Source of the DNA: Scortum barcoo
Lineage: Eukaryota; Chordata; Actinopteri; Centrarchiformes; Terapontidae
Direction of reading: 5' to 3'
DNA: 64,000 bases
Assembly: GCA_023238725.1 (NCBI GenBank)
Contig: CM041535.1
Coordinates: 29,060,210-29,124,209, forward strand
Under the pieces are notes generated by a model. It was given only the letters and a program-made list of their open reading frames with translations, had not been told where the DNA came from and searched no databases. The stretch's first letter is position 1, and each line of letters starts with the position of its first letter. This document shows positions 46,801 through 58,880 of this stretch, piece after piece. The position numbers and the translations under genes are program-made.

Positions 46801-49245
46801 GAGAGGAGATCCAGCACCTTACTCAGTGGTGCTCAAACAACAACCTTGTTCTGAACACCAGCAAGACCAAGGAGGTCATAGTGGACTACAGGAGGTCCAG
46901 GAGGACAGAGCACGCTCCTCTCCTCATCCACGGGGAAGCAGTTGAGCGTGTCAACAATATCAAGTTCCTGGGCATCCACATCACATCTGACCTGACCTGG
47001 TCCAAGAACACAGCTCACCTGATAAAGAAGGCTCAACAAAGACTCTTCTTCCTCAGGAAGCTGAAACGTGCTGGACTCTCCCCTCAGCTCCTGACAAACT
47101 TCTACAGGGCCACAATAGAGAGCATCCTCTGCCTCAGTGCAGCAGTGTGGTATGGCAGCTGCACTGCACAAGACCGAAAGGACTTAGCCCGGGTGGTGAA
47201 AACAGCACAGGGGATTGTGGGAAGTCCTCTTCCAGACCTGGACTCAATATACGCTGGCCGGATGCAGAAGAAGGCCCGACATACTTGTTGTCATGGCAAC
47301 AGGCTGCTCAGTGTCAAGTTTGGATTTGTTGTTTGGGTTTTTCCAGCTGCTCAAATACTCTCATATAATATTACTACGAGTAATACTACTAATAATATTG
47401 AGAATAATAAAAAAAATGTTACTTGGAGAGTTTGGGTTGGATGAGTCTCCTCAGACTGTCTCTGGAAACTGAATGAATCAACAGAGTCTTCTGCCAGCTC
47501 TCCCCTGAAGACAGAAAGAGACAGAGCGGCGTTATTATCAATTGTTAATCAATATTCAGGTCTGTGTGTGTGAACAGTGAGTCATCATCTGTATATGTGC
47601 GTGTTTGTGTTTGTTTTTAATATTTTTTTATTTGGCACATTTTGTAGTCTTGTCTGATCTAAAATCAATAAAATAACAAATAAATAAACTAATAAAATAA
47701 ATAAAAATATTTAAAAAAAGGGTTTCATATGTGTGGTTGTGAAGTTCCCTGAGTTCTTCTGTGATCAATAACATCTTACAGCGTTTTATCTTCAGTTTTT
47801 TGTTGTTCAGACAACCAGTCATCCTGCTAGCCTTCTCCTTTGTCTCCTGATTGGCTGGAGGACCCTGAACACAAACAAACACAGGACGTCATTGGTCAGC
47901 TGTAAGCAATGAGACAGTCTGTCTGTCTGGCTTACCAGTCCTGTCAGTTTGTCCTTGAAGTACGGTTTGAGGAAGCGTCCCAGGAACATGCTGCTGGGCT
48001 GCTGGCAGGAGGAGGCGGGCTGCTGCTCCCTGGAGGACTCTTTGATTGGTCCAGACAGCTGTGACATCACATCCTTCTGCAGGGACACAGCAAACCATCA
48101 GAGCTGAAAAAGGATGGCTCAAATACGACCGGCGACAAATGGACTGAAGCACGACGCCGCCAACTGACATCTGATGTCACACGACATCACTGCAGCAGCC
48201 ATCATGAGCTCGTGTCACAAATGTGTCTCTTCTGTCTGTTTATCAGAGTGTGTAGTTCCTCTCTGTACTGACCTGCTGTCTGTGGTTTTGTGTCAGTAGT
48301 ATCTCCAGCTGGTCCAGTGTCTCCTGAACAACCTGCTGGTAAACGAGGTTCACCTGTAGACACGAGTCCACTGACGGAGAAAGATCCAGCTCACTCTGAA
48401 CAAACAGACAGGCAGACAGACAGTAAGACAGAAAAAAACAGACAGGCAGACAGATCGTCTGTAGTTGATGATGAGGATGATGAAGATGTTGGAGAGCTGA
48501 TTCCACTGACCTCCTCACTACTGCTGCTGCCGTCATCTGAACACAAACAGACAAAATGAGATCATCAGTACAGACAGACAGACAGGCACCGGTGAGACAG
48601 ACAGGCAGACAGACAGGAAGAGAAACAGACAGGAAGACAGACAGACAGGCACAGGTGAGACAGAGACAGGTAGACAGACAGGAAGAGAAACAGACAGGCA
48701 GACAGACAGGTACCTGACACACAGATGGGACTGTGTGGTCCCAGAACGTTCTCCAGGTTCTGGATCTCTTTCTGGATCTTCTCTCTCTGAGCCAACAGAC
48801 CTGCTGCAGACTGAACACACACACAAACAGAAACGGTCAGACTGATCAATAACTGATAATTTACTCATAACTATGTCACAGTGATCAGAGCTCCATTGAT
48901 GGACAGACACGATGTTCATGTTAATGAGACATGTGTTTTCCATCCGAGCATAAAACTCTTTATTCACACACGTTGCGGTGGTTACTGATTTTGTGTGTGT
49001 GTGTGTGTGTTACCTGTCCCGCCTCCTCCGCGTCATCATCTGATTCATCATCTAATCAAAGAGACATGAGACCACTGTTAGAGAGAGAGAGACAAGTGGA
49101 CTGTTGGACAGACAGACAGACAGACAGCTACCTGTCTCACTGCTCAGCAGCTCCAGTTCAGAGTGCGTTGCAGACAGACTCTTTTCCAGCTCCTCCACCT
49201 GTCGCTGGATCCTGTCTCTCTCTGCTGACAGAGAGACAGACATGT
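31816..49245 (-). CDS. snapc4: SNAPC4 (SNAP190), snRNA-activating protein complex subunit 4, about 1728 aa (one apparent +1 frame break)
   Basis: Coding exons in transcript order: 49132-49245 (ATG 49241-49243), 49014-49051, 48714-48810, 48511-48536, 48273-48395, 47936-48076, 47780-47864, 47423-47504, 44790-44891, 44601-44673, 44309-44474, 44070-44220, 43824-43930, 43085-43179, 42240-42337, 41863-41963, 39939-41591, 38938-39594, 37894-38767, 36816-37099, 31816-31938. Residues about 280-530 are Myb repeats (HDWQKISNID, TRWSQEELQQL, GSWTPAEDALL, KGPWTKQEDQ, EVPGRSDSACRDR, GRWAKIAAEIPHRYDAQC). MEGRDPAQLIYRW and KPYFKDKLTG are family signatures. In known systems SNAPC4 binds the PSE of snRNA and other small-RNA promoters with SNAPC1/3. 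Exon 39939-41591 encodes a Glu/Lys-rich stretch and AVTPWIGNLLIPAKT; 37894-38767 encodes LPYLPPFVSNLSTLSALLHAKKSL, both conserved. Longer than human (1469 aa). A 5' UTR exon probably starts left at 49540. Phases agree except in 44309-44474. Confidence 0.93.
32343..36638 (+). mobile_element. L1-clade LINE, 5' deleted, with 14-bp target site duplication
   Basis: AAAAGGCAAGAAGA occurs at 32329-32342 and again at 36639-36652, exactly flanking the element, and an A-rich 3' end precedes the right copy. ORF2 pieces run in order: endonuclease from SRGVAILISNST with GDFNM and SRIDYFF, RT with LVSLDAEKAFDCVNW, FADDVIVALQD and KYLGVVL, and the C-terminal part with LPRLLYLFQSIPQ and HVFWLCPKIQTFW. ORF1 and the start of ORF2 are missing. 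The first 50 bases (ACTTCCGGTGGATATGGAG) look like a LINE 5' UTR joined to ORF2. Frameshifts and an inserted MITE break it. It lies in the last snapc4 intron, opposite to the gene. Confidence 0.93.
33099..33662. mobile_element. MITE, copy 1, nested in the L1
   Basis: 564 bp with inverted ends close to TGGCCCTTTTCCACTAGTAC (left end TGCCCCTTTTCC here). The right subterminal part holds GAGTC tandem units (CGAGTCGAGTCGAG). It interrupts L1 ORF2 just before the RT. A possible ATA duplication flanks it. Superfamily not determined. Confidence 0.88.
42377..42944. mobile_element. MITE, copy 2, in a snapc4 intron
   Basis: 568 bp, same orientation as 33099-33662 and highly similar throughout, including GAAAATGTGACGTCGGCAGA and TCATAAGAGTCAACCGCGCC. 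TIR TGGCCCTTTTCCACTAGTAC pairs with GTACTAGTGGAAAAGGGCCA; TTA on both sides suggests a 3-bp target duplication. Small indels separate the copies. Confidence 0.9.
43183..43375. repeat. (GACAGGCAGGGA)n minisatellite at a snapc4 acceptor
   Basis: A GACA/GGCA-rich tract that serves, on the minus strand, as the polypyrimidine tract of the acceptor of exon 43085-43179. Confidence 0.9.
43484..43651 (-). mobile_element. tRNA-derived SINE in a snapc4 intron
   Basis: On the minus strand an A-box-like TGGTAGAGTGC (43636-43646) is followed about 50 bases on by a B-box GGTTCGATC (43580-43588), then a body with CACTGTCCTATCCACAAAAA and a C/A-rich tail at 43484-43498. The tRNA fold itself is not kept (the arms do not pair well), so this is a SINE rather than a tRNA gene. 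Confidence 0.75.
45021..47415 (+). mobile_element. L2-clade LINE ending beside a snapc4 splice donor
   Basis: The 5' part is a UTR-like CACCATGGCGGAGCGTAAAC followed by an endonuclease remnant with NTLDQVYCNIPGAYKA and LGMSDHISV. Then comes KKGIKLAKSRYKRRIEEHF and the RT: SGHTLKLCADQLAG, VPVPKKSAVTCLNDYR, GTPQGCVLSPALFTLF, KFADDTTIVG, KFLGIHITSDLTWSKN and KAQQRLFFLRKLKR. A 322-codon frame (46476-47444) keeps most of the RT C-terminus open, but the upstream part has frameshifts. Its AATAAT/A-rich tail reaches about 47416, six bases from the donor of snapc4 exon 47423-47504. Confidence 0.9.
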
Positions 49246-49539
49246 CTGTGCACACAGACAGACACAGAGACACAGAGACACAGACACACACATACACACA
49301 CACAGACAGACAGACAGACAGACAGACACGTGTGAATAATGAGTGTTTGTTAAAACCTCCTGAGAGCAGCTGTTTGTGCAGCACAGAATAAAAACGGAAT
49401 AAATTAAAGATTAACCTGGTTTAAATAAATTACTCAAGTCCAGCTTTAATAAAACTCATTAGTACTCTGATACGGCAGTAACGTTACGACAGTACAGTAT
49501 TAGTACTCTGATGCTAATGTTAGCATCCATCTTTCTGAC

Positions 49540-49760
49540 CTTCCGTCTCTTCTTCTTCGTGTTTTTCTTCAATAGATACGCCGTTTGTTTTTCTTCTTTG
49601 TTTTTATCGTGGTTTAATCGTTATCGTTACTTCCTGCCTCCACGCGCCGCGGAGCTCCAATCAGCGTAGCTCTGTCGTTAACATATTACCCAGCAGGCTG
49701 TGCGGCGGCACAATTTCTCCCGCGATGTTTCCGGTTCATCCCCATTTCCGGTTCAGACAT
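49540..49760 (-). promoter_or_regulatory. Probable snapc4 5' UTR exon and promoter
   Basis: A donor-like GGAAG|GTCAGA at 49539/49540 fits a leader exon spliced to the coding exon at 49245. Upstream (49640-49760) the sequence is CpG-richer than its surroundings and holds an inverted CCAAT box (CCAAT at 49657-49661 on plus) and several TTCCGG ETS-type motifs (for example near 49730 and 49748). No TATA box is seen, as expected of a housekeeping promoter. Confidence 0.45.
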
Positions 49761-51944
49761 TTCAGAAAAATTCAGAACCTCGTTTCACTTTTCAGTGTGA
49801 GACTGAAACGGATGCCTTTTAGTGGAATATATAAAATGACTGTTTATATTTAGCTCTGAAACTGTCCGCTCTCTATTTGCTTCCCCATACTTTCACTTCT
49901 GGTCGGCCCGCTGTACGTTCCGGAAGTTTTTTTTATTTTATTTAAACAAACAAAAATGATTGCTGTGGTGTACATCACATTTCAAAAGCAAACCTACAAC
50001 AGATATAAAGATGAAAGAAAGAATGAGAGGAACATAAAATAAATAATAAATAAAACAAAAGTAAAATCATATAAACAAGTAAATCCATATTAATTAAATA
50101 CAAGGGGTTTAAGATAGGTTAAATTTTGCTATAAATGTGTACAGTTTATTTGCATGGGGATTATTTATTTGTTTCAGACGTTTTTGTAACAAGGAGAGTT
50201 CATTCTTAAGAGCAAGCCATGAGGGGGGATTTGGCATACCGACACTTGTGTATGTAATATTTTGTAATAAAACTAAAACTTTTGTAAAAAAAAAAAAAAA
50301 AAAAATGAAACTCAGTTTTTTTATCTTTGAGGATTACTCCTATTTGAATATTTTGAAAGGACCAAAAGTCAATGTTTCTGGAGCCGGATGATATTAAGTC
50401 GTGGAGAGATTTCCACAAATTTTGGACAGTCTCACATTCATAAAACAGGTGCTCTGTCGTTTCCAGATTCGTTTTACAAATATAACAGTTTTCTACCACA
50501 AATGTAAATCTTCTTTTCATAAATTCATTTGAGGGATAAATGTTGTTTATAGTTTTAAAATGAACTTCGAAAGTAGTATAGTAGTATATAGAATAGTTGA
50601 TATTTCAGATTTGTTATAATCTTTAAGAGTGAGTGAACTTTTTGTTATACCTAGGTATAAGGTGTTTACTAAGTACAGCCATAAAAACTTATTGTTACAT
50701 TTTTCGTTTACGAGGTCCAAACCATCTGTCTTCACTTTGTGTAAATTTGGGGTTGGTATGTTCAAAATATTATTATTATTCTTTATCGATTGGATAAAGA
50801 CTTTTGGTATATTGTGTGAGACTTTCTTATAGATCTCATTGGAGCAACTCATGCTATATTTAGCATTAAAATCCTTCAGTTCAAGTTTGTCTCCATTTCC
50901 ATCCATTATATGTACAACAGACCAAATCAGTTTTGTCATCCAGTCTTCCATAAACAGACCTCCCCCAACTCAATATCACCCTATTATTCCACAATGGGAC
51001 ATTATGGGGACTGAAATTATGCTTGAACATCATTTTCCAATTTAACAGAAACTGCTGGTGAAATTTGGAAAGTTGTATGGGCAGTTTGGATATTTCAAAA
51101 TCACATACTTTCAAAATCACAACTTTGTTGAAAACAAGAGAAGGTAGCGAGAACCAAATCTCATCATCATTCCTTAAGAAGGATCGGAGCCATTTGATCT
51201 TTAATATTCCATTCATGATTTCAAAGTCAATCATTTTTATACCACCATCCTCATAGTCGTTTATCAAGTCTCCATTTCTGATGTAGTGATGTTTATTTTT
51301 CCATATGAAATTGAAATGTGTTCTGTTAATTTCTTTTATAATTCTTGGTGGGATGGCTAGGGAGTATGCTGGATAGATTAATCTGGATAATGATTCAACC
51401 TTGGTTAACATTGTCCTACCGAACAGCGTTAAATCCCTTTGCAGCCAATTATTTAAAGTTTCTCTGCATTTGTCAATAGTATTTTGAATATTCTTTTTTT
51501 TCACTATCGTCTACACATTTAGTTATCCAAATTCCTAGATATTTGATCTAATTTTTGACAGGCATATCATACAGTGAAGAATCAGAACAACTATGGATAT
51601 GAATTTATAACAGTTATAGCTAGTAATTCAGTAGCTACAATGAATAAAAGAGGTGAAATGCTGCGACCCTGCCTATGCCTCTTTCAACCCTGAACCTGGA
51701 ACATGTGCCTTCTGAGAGGGAAACACAACTATTAATATCAGTGTGTAACATAGCAATCATGTCAAGAAATGTGTTACCAAACCCAAAGTGTTTAAATGTG
51801 TTAGTAATAAAAGCATGTTCGATAGAGTCGAATGCTTTGTGGAAGTCCAGAAACAACATAAAACCATCGTCCTTAATTAGGTGATTATAGTCAATAAGAT
51901 CCAGAACCAAGCGGATATTATTATGGATCAACCTTCCTTTAAGA

Positions 51945-52915
51945 CAGTGGTTCTCAATTATTTTCTGTCATGCCCCCCCTAGGGGACAGAATTTTTTTCA
52001 CGCCCCCCCCTGAATTGAAATACTATTGAGAACCTGATAATATTTATTTATCTGTACAAACTACTGTATGATTGCATACAATCACCTGATTATCAAAATA
52101 GATTAATAAAATGATCTGAGATAACATCTGTAACAACTTAAAACAATTTCCAAGTTCAGTTTATTAACTCAATTTGTAACATTTAAACAAGACTGCTCTG
52201 TCTTTGTGATTCTCAAAACAGAGAGGAAAAAGTGCAAATGATTCACTGGGATGTGCATTTTTATAGACTTAACACAGTAACACTCAAAACTTTTTGTAAA
52301 CATTGGTCACTTGCCAGCTTCATCAGCTTATTCCTTTTCAAAAAGGTACAGTGGTATACCTTGACTTAAGAATGTCCCAACTAACGAGTTTTTCGAGATA
52401 CATCGAGCCGTCTCTCTCGGCCGATTTTTTGCTTTGAGTTGAGAGCTAAAACTCGAGTTAGGATCAAGCTTCAGATGTACCACCGTTAGTTGGTGCAGTG
52501 AACGCCACAGTGAGCAGCTCGCAGTGAAGCAGCAGGGTTGTGTTGCATTTGTGCTTTCAAGTTATTTTGCAAAACTTCATTTTTCCACCCAAGGACTGTG
52601 CTGAGAAGAAGAAGCGGATGATGTGTATTGAATTAAAGAAAGAAATTATCAATATATCGAGATCGAAAATAATTTTATACAATATTCTTTATTTATAAGT
52701 ACATTTTTCTTATTAAACTCGTAAGTCAAGGCACCACTGTATATGACTTTTTAACATTTGTTTTTATATATATATATTTTAGCTTATCAGAAGGGATGAA
52801 AAGTGTGCATAACATTTGCATTTACTTTGTACTTCTGTACTTTTTACTGTGTACTTCTTCTACTGAGCTGAGCGGGCGGTGAGTGGCCCCGCTTCTCGCG
52901 CGCCCCCTGGCGCCT
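51945..52915. mobile_element. hAT-type element remnant inside the L1
   Basis: The left end is CAGTGGTTCTCAATTATTTT followed by a C-rich block, the typical end of Charlie-like hAT transposons. The right end is not recognisable; the L1 resumes at about 52916 and about 130 bases of the expected RT coding sequence are missing at this junction, so a deletion removed the right TIR with part of the host L1. No transposase frame is seen. Confidence 0.65.
52349..52739. mobile_element. Short TA-flanked transposon nested in the hAT remnant
   Basis: 391 bp between TA dinucleotides. The left end CAGTGGTATACCTTGACTTA pairs with the right end, reversed, CAGTGGTGCCTTGACTTACG. Ends of this style and TA duplication point to a Tc1/mariner-group (Tigger-like) MITE. 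Confidence 0.8.
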
Positions 52916-53038
52916 CGCCACAATTTTCTTATCTTTTCCAGGTTTTGGAATCAATTTTATTACCCCTTGTTTCACTGTTTCCATGAGCTCTTTTTGATTT
53001 ATACATTCAATAAAAGCTTGGAACAATAGGAGTTTTAT

Positions 53039-56000
53039 CTTCATCTTCTTCTTCTTCTTCATCCGCTTGGCTCCGGGACCGGGTCGCGGAGGCAGCAGTC
53101 TGAGCAGAGATGCCCAGACTTCCCTCACCCCAGACACTTCCTCCAGCTCTTCCGGGGGGACCCCGAGGCGTTCCCAGGCCAGCCGAGAGACATAGTTTCT
53201 CCAGCGTGTCCTGGGTCTTCTTCCCCGAGGCCTCCTCCCGGTGGGACATGCCTGGAACACCTCCCTAGGGAGGCGTCCAGGGGGCATCCGAAACAGATGC
53301 CCAAGCCACCTCAGCTTGACCGAAGCTTCTCACCCTATCTCTAAGGGAGCGCCCAGCCACCCTGCATGGAGGAAACTCATTTCGGCCGCTTGTATCCGTC
53401 CATGGCGATCTTGTCCTTTCGGTCATTACCCAAAGTTCATGACCATAGGTGAGGGTGGGAACGTAGATTGACCGGTAAATCGAGAGCTTCGCCTTTCGAC
53501 TCAGCTCCTTCTTCACCACGACGGTCCAGGTACACCGACCGCATAACTGCTGCGGACGCTGCACCAATCCGCCTGTCAATCTCACGCTCGATCTTTCCCT
53601 CACTCGTGAACAAGACCCCGAGATACTTGAACTCCTCCACTTGAGGCAGGACCTCTCCACCCACCTGGAGAGGGCATGCCACCCTTTTCCGGTCGAGAAC
53701 CATGGCCTCGGATTTGGAGGTGCTGATTCTCATCCCAGCCGCTTCACACTCGGCTGCAAACCGCTCCAGTACATGCTGAAGGTCCTGGCCTGATGAAGCC
53801 ATCAGGACAACATCATCCGCAAAAAAGCAGAGATGAAATCCTGTGGTTCCCAAACCGGACTCCCTCCGGCCCCTGGCTACGCCTAGAAATCCTGTCCATA
53901 AAGATTATGAACAGGACCGGTGACAAAGGGCAACCCTGCCGGAGTCCAACATGCACTGGGAACAGGTCTGACTTACTGCCGGCAATGCGAACCAAGCTCC
54001 TGCTCCGGTCGTACAGAGACCGAACAGCCCTTAGCAAAGGCCCCGGACCCCATACTCGCGGAGCACTCCCTCACAGAATACCACGAGGGACACGGTCGAA
54101 TGCCTTCTCCAGATCCACAAAGCACATGTGGACTGGTTGGGCAAACTCCCATAAACCCTCAAGCACCCTGTGGAGGGTATAGAGCTGGTCCAGTGTTCCA
54201 CGACCAGGACGAAAACCGCATTGTTCCTCCTGAATCCGAGGGTCGACTATCGTGGCCGAATTCTCCTCTCCAGTACCCTGGCGTGAGACCTTCCTGGGGA
54301 GGCTGAGAAGTGTGATCCCCCTGTAGTTGGAACACACTCTCCGGTCCCCCTTTTTAAAAAGAGGGACCACCACCCCAGTTTGCCACACCAGAGGCACTGT
54401 CCCCAACCTCCATGCAATGTTGCAAAGGCGTGTCAGCCAAGACAGCCCCACAACATCCAGAGATTTGAGGTACTCAGGGCGGATCTCATCCACCCCCGGC
54501 GCCTTGCCACATGCAAGGAGCTTACGAACTACCTCAGTGACTTCGGCTTGGGTGATGGACGAGTCCACCTCAGAGACCCCAGCCTCCGCTTCCTCATTGG
54601 AAGGCAAGTCGGTGGGATTGAGGAGATCCTCGAAGTATTTCTTCCACCGTCCGACAATAATGTCCCCAGTCGAGGTCAACAGCTCCCCACCTGCACTGTA
54701 AACAGTGTTGGCAGAGTACTGCTTCCCCCTTCTGAGGCGCCGGACGGTTTGCCAGAATCTCTTCGAGGCCGACCGATAGTCCTCCTCCATGGCCTCACCG
54801 AACTCCTCCCAGACCCGAGTTTTTGCCTCCAGGACCGTCCGGGCTGCGGCTTGCTTGGCCTGCCGGTACCTGTCAACTGCGTCAGGAGTCCCACAGGCCA
54901 ACATGGTCTGGCCCGATAGGGACTCCTTCTTCAGCCTGACGGCATCCCTTTACTTCCGGTGTCCACCACCGGGTTCGGGGTTGCCGCCACGACAGGCACC
55001 AGAGACCTTGCGTCCACAACTTCGAACCGCCATGCGCGTCGACAATGGAGGCAGAGAACATGGTCCACTCGGACTCAATGTCCCCAGCCTCCCTCGGAAT
55101 CTGTGAGAAGCTCTTCCGGAGGTGGGAGTTGAAGACCTCCCTGACAGAGGGCTCGGCCAGACGTTCCCAACAGACCCTCACAATACACGTTTGGGTCTGC
55201 CAGGTCTGTCCAACTTCCTCCTCTGCCAGCGGATCCAACTCACCACCAGGTGGTGGTGATCGGTTGACAACTCAGCCCCTCTCTTTACCCGAAAGTGTCC
55301 AAGACATACGGCCGGAGATCAGATGAAACGACAACAAAGTCGATCATCGACCTCCGGCCTAGGGTGTCCTGGTGCCACGTGCACTGATGGACACCCTTAT
55401 GCTCGAACATGGTGTTCAAGTTATGGACAAACCTGTGACTAGCACAGAAGTCCAATAACAGAACACCGCTCGGGTTCAGATCGGGGAGGCCGTTCCTCCC
55501 GATCACGCCCCTCCAGGTATCACTGTTGTTGCCCACGTGAGCGTTGAAGTCCCCCAGTAGAACAATGGAGTCCCCAGTCGGAGCACTATCAAGTACCCCT
55601 CCCAGGGACTCCAAGAAGGCCGGGTACTCTGTACTGCTGTTCGGCCCGTAGAGGCACAAACAACAGCAAGAGACCTATCCCCAACCCGAAGGCGCGCAGG
55701 GAAGCGACCCTCTCGTTCACCGGGGTGAACTCCAACACATGGCGGCTGAGCTGGGGAGCTATAAGCAAGCCCACACCAGCTCGCCGCCGCTCACCCTGGG
55801 CAACTCCAGAGTAGTGGAGGGTCCAGCCCCTCTCAAGGAGCTGGGTTCCAGAGCCCAAGCTATGCGTGGAGGTGAGCCCGACTATCTCTAGCCGGTACCT
55901 ACCTCTCAACCTCCCTGCACGAGCTCAGGCTCCTTCCCCCCAGCGAGGTGAGGTGACATTCCATGTTCCTATTGCCAGAGTTTTGGTCCAGGGATTGGGT

Positions 56001-56419
56001 CGTCGAGGCCCCCCTGCCACGACTGCTACCCAAACCACATTGCACCGGCCCCTCATGGACCTTCCTGCGGGTGGTGAGCCTACTGGAAGGCGGGCCCACG
56101 TCGCCATTTCGGGCTGAGCCCGGCCGGGTCCCGTGGGCAAAGACCCGGCCACCAGGCGCTCGCCTGCGAGCCCCAAACCGCAGAGGCCTGGCTCCAGGGT
56201 GGGGCCCTGGTAACGCCAATCCGGGCGACGTAACGCGGTCCTTGATGTTCTTCTGTTCATGATGGGCTTGTGAACCGCTCTTAGTCTGGCCCAGTCACCT
56301 AGGACCTGTTTGCCATGGGAGACCCTACCAGGGGCGTAATGCCCCCGACAACATAGCTCCTAGGATCATTCGGGCACACAAACCCCTCCACCACAGTAAG
56401 GTGGCGGTTCAAGGAGGGG
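53039..56419 (-). mobile_element. Essentially full-length RTE-clade LINE with 11-bp target duplication
   Basis: AGGAGTTTTAT occurs at 53028-53038 and 56420-56430 on either side, inside L1 ORF2. On the minus strand the element starts at TCCCCTCCTTGAACCGCCAC and ends in a GATGAAGAAGAAGAAG tail, as RTE elements do. Endonuclease: EIVGLTSTHSLGSG, VLLGDFNAHVG, GRRSMIDFVVVSSDLRPY (55285-55909). RT: GKAPGVDEIRPEYLK, FKKGDRRVCSNYRGITLLS, EEQCGFRPGRGTLDQLYTL, FVDLEKAFDRVPRGIL (54071-54904), then FFADDVVLMASSGQD and EFKYLGVLFTSEGK (53437-53853). The frame is broken several times. Confidence 0.92.
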
Positions 56420-58870
56420 AGGAGTTTTATATCTTCCCAAAAATGTTTATAGAAATTTGTTGTTATTCCATCAGGCCCTGGTGAGCGGTCAGATGCCATG
56501 TTTTTAATAGCACAATCAAATTCATCTATAGTTAAGTCTTCGTCACAAATTTCTTTAAAGTTATCATCAATTACTGGAATTAGGTTATTAATTTTGTCAA
56601 AGAAGGAAGTTACATTTTGTCTGAGTATGAGGATTTGTAAAGGTTACTGTAAAAATTAAAGACTTCATTTGAAATGCGTATAGGATCTGTGCATTCCTCT
56701 CCATTGATTATTAGACTACAAACTGAGTTATATTCTTGTCTGCGTTTTTCTAAATTGCAAAAATAGGCTGTATTTTTTTCTCCCTCTTCTGTCCACCTGG
56801 CTCTGGACCTCACATAAGCACCTTTGGCTTTATACAAATACATCACATCCAGTTTGGATTGCAGGTTATTAATTCTTTCTTTATCTTTCTCAGTCCAATT
56901 CAACTTGCTGTAAAGATTCATAAGTTCTTTACCCACATTTGTTTCTTATTCTCTCATTTGCTTGTTTAGTTTTTTACTAAATGCAATTGAGGATTTTCTA
57001 ATGCTAAATTGTAGATATTCCCATTTGGATATCGGTGTGCTAATGGCGTCATCATTTTTGATATCCAGAATTAGTAATTTAATAGAGTTGCAGTACTCCA
57101 TATTCCTTAGCAACTGGGAATTAAATTTCCAATAATGTATTATTTTGGTCTCTGTTTTTTAGTCTCAGATTAATAGTACAATGATCACTTAAAGGACAAT
57201 TAGAGATCGTTGTCTCTGTAACATATTGTGAAATTGAATGTGATACCAACCAGTAATCAATATGTGATTTAATTTGACCATTACGTTTGTGCCAGAAAAA
57301 AAATAGTTTGATATCTTTGTTCAAGGTTCTCCAGATATCCATTACTTTGTTGTTGTTAGAGAAATTTTCCATGATTGGGTTTCTATATTCCCTTGAAAGT
57401 TTTGAAGGCCATCTATCCATCCACTCATCAGGGGTTACGTTGAAATCGCCTCCAACTATCATATGATCAGTGGGGAATTTTGCATTAAGTTCCCTTATAA
57501 CTGTTGATATTTGATGCAACAAGTTCTTATTTTTTTTAAATAAGAATGTTATCAATATTCAAAACACAGGCCACCCAATGTCCATCTTTATCTGCCTTGT
57601 TACACAAAATCTTACCAGGACATTTGTCGAAACAAATGGCAACTCCAGCCGAACGGTTTGTACCATGACTGAAGAGGATTTTATCTCCCCATTGTTGTGA
57701 CCTGGAGAAGGATGCAATTTGCTTGTTGCCCCTCTTGTATTAAAAGAAAAAAAAAGAAATGTCAGTTTTCTACTGGAAGACAGAACACATGAACAAAGCT
57801 TATGAAAAGGTTTAGGGAGGTGGAGTAGAAAAGCCTTGAGGTAAAAGTCCCATTTTTCAAAATGTTCCACTGAGTATCCATTTCATATTCAAATATCAGC
57901 CCAGTGTCAGCCATAATGCGCTTGCCTTCTATGAAACCAAACGGGCCCCTGAACGCCCGCAGCCTTGCCTTCCTTCCTAGCCTGGTCAATTAAAGCCACA
58001 TTGCCTGTCTGGACCTCCAGTCCTCCTGGGTCAGGTCTTCAGTAAAGCGGATCCCTTCTTCTTTACACACAGTAGAAGCCCTCATTCGTCTCCAGATGTC
58101 ATCTCTCACTGTACGTCTCGCAAACAGAAAGATGATTTGTCTGTGCTTGTTCTCCGTCGCTCACCCCACCCTGTGGACAACATCAACCGCTTCGTCCACC
58201 TTCGTCTTCAGGTCCGGAGCAATTCTACCCAGAAGCTCCACCACTTCTGCTCTGATATTTTCATTCGTTTTCCCCTTTTTTCCTTTTGTATCTTTCTTGA
58301 TTCAATAAACGACCTTTAATGTCATCATTATCTTTTGTGAGTGATTCAATCTGTTTTTTGAGGTATTTTATTTTCATTTTACACTCTTCCAGCTCCTCTG
58401 AGTTAAGCTGCACTGCTTTAGCGACAGCAGCCAGCATGGTGCTGTGTTGTTGCATCTGTGTGCCAACGTCCACCATGCAGTCGTCAACACGTTTTCCACG
58501 CGTTTCCAAGAGTGTCGATAGCTTTCAGTATGGTGTCAGCAGATGTGTTGGAGTCGGTCTCCTGAGGCGTACCTTTCGCTTTGTTCTCCGTGTGTGATTT
58601 TTCTGGACTGTTTGCAGTTGTTGTCGACATTCTGTCCCGTTTGTTGGTGCTAGCGTTAGCTGTCTCCATCGGCGTTGAATAGTCGTGCTCGCTATTCATA
58701 TGGATTGTAAACGGGAGGTTTTTCGCTGCCGAAGGTTTCGTGCTGTTGTTTTTTTTCATGTTCAGGCTGAATTTTTCTTTTTAACTGTTCAGGAAAGTAG
58801 ATTATATGACTTCAGAAACTATTACATCGGACTTTATAATGGAGCGCAGACAGATGCGACGGCTTAGTAC

Positions 58871-58880
58871 GCCATCTTGT
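58871..58880 (-). promoter_or_regulatory. YY1-like motif at the L1 5' end
   Basis: ACAAGATGGC on the minus strand, about 10 bases inside the L1 5' end. AAGATGGC is the YY1 core that positions L1 transcription starts in mammals; a similar role in this fish L1 is inference. Confidence 0.4.
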
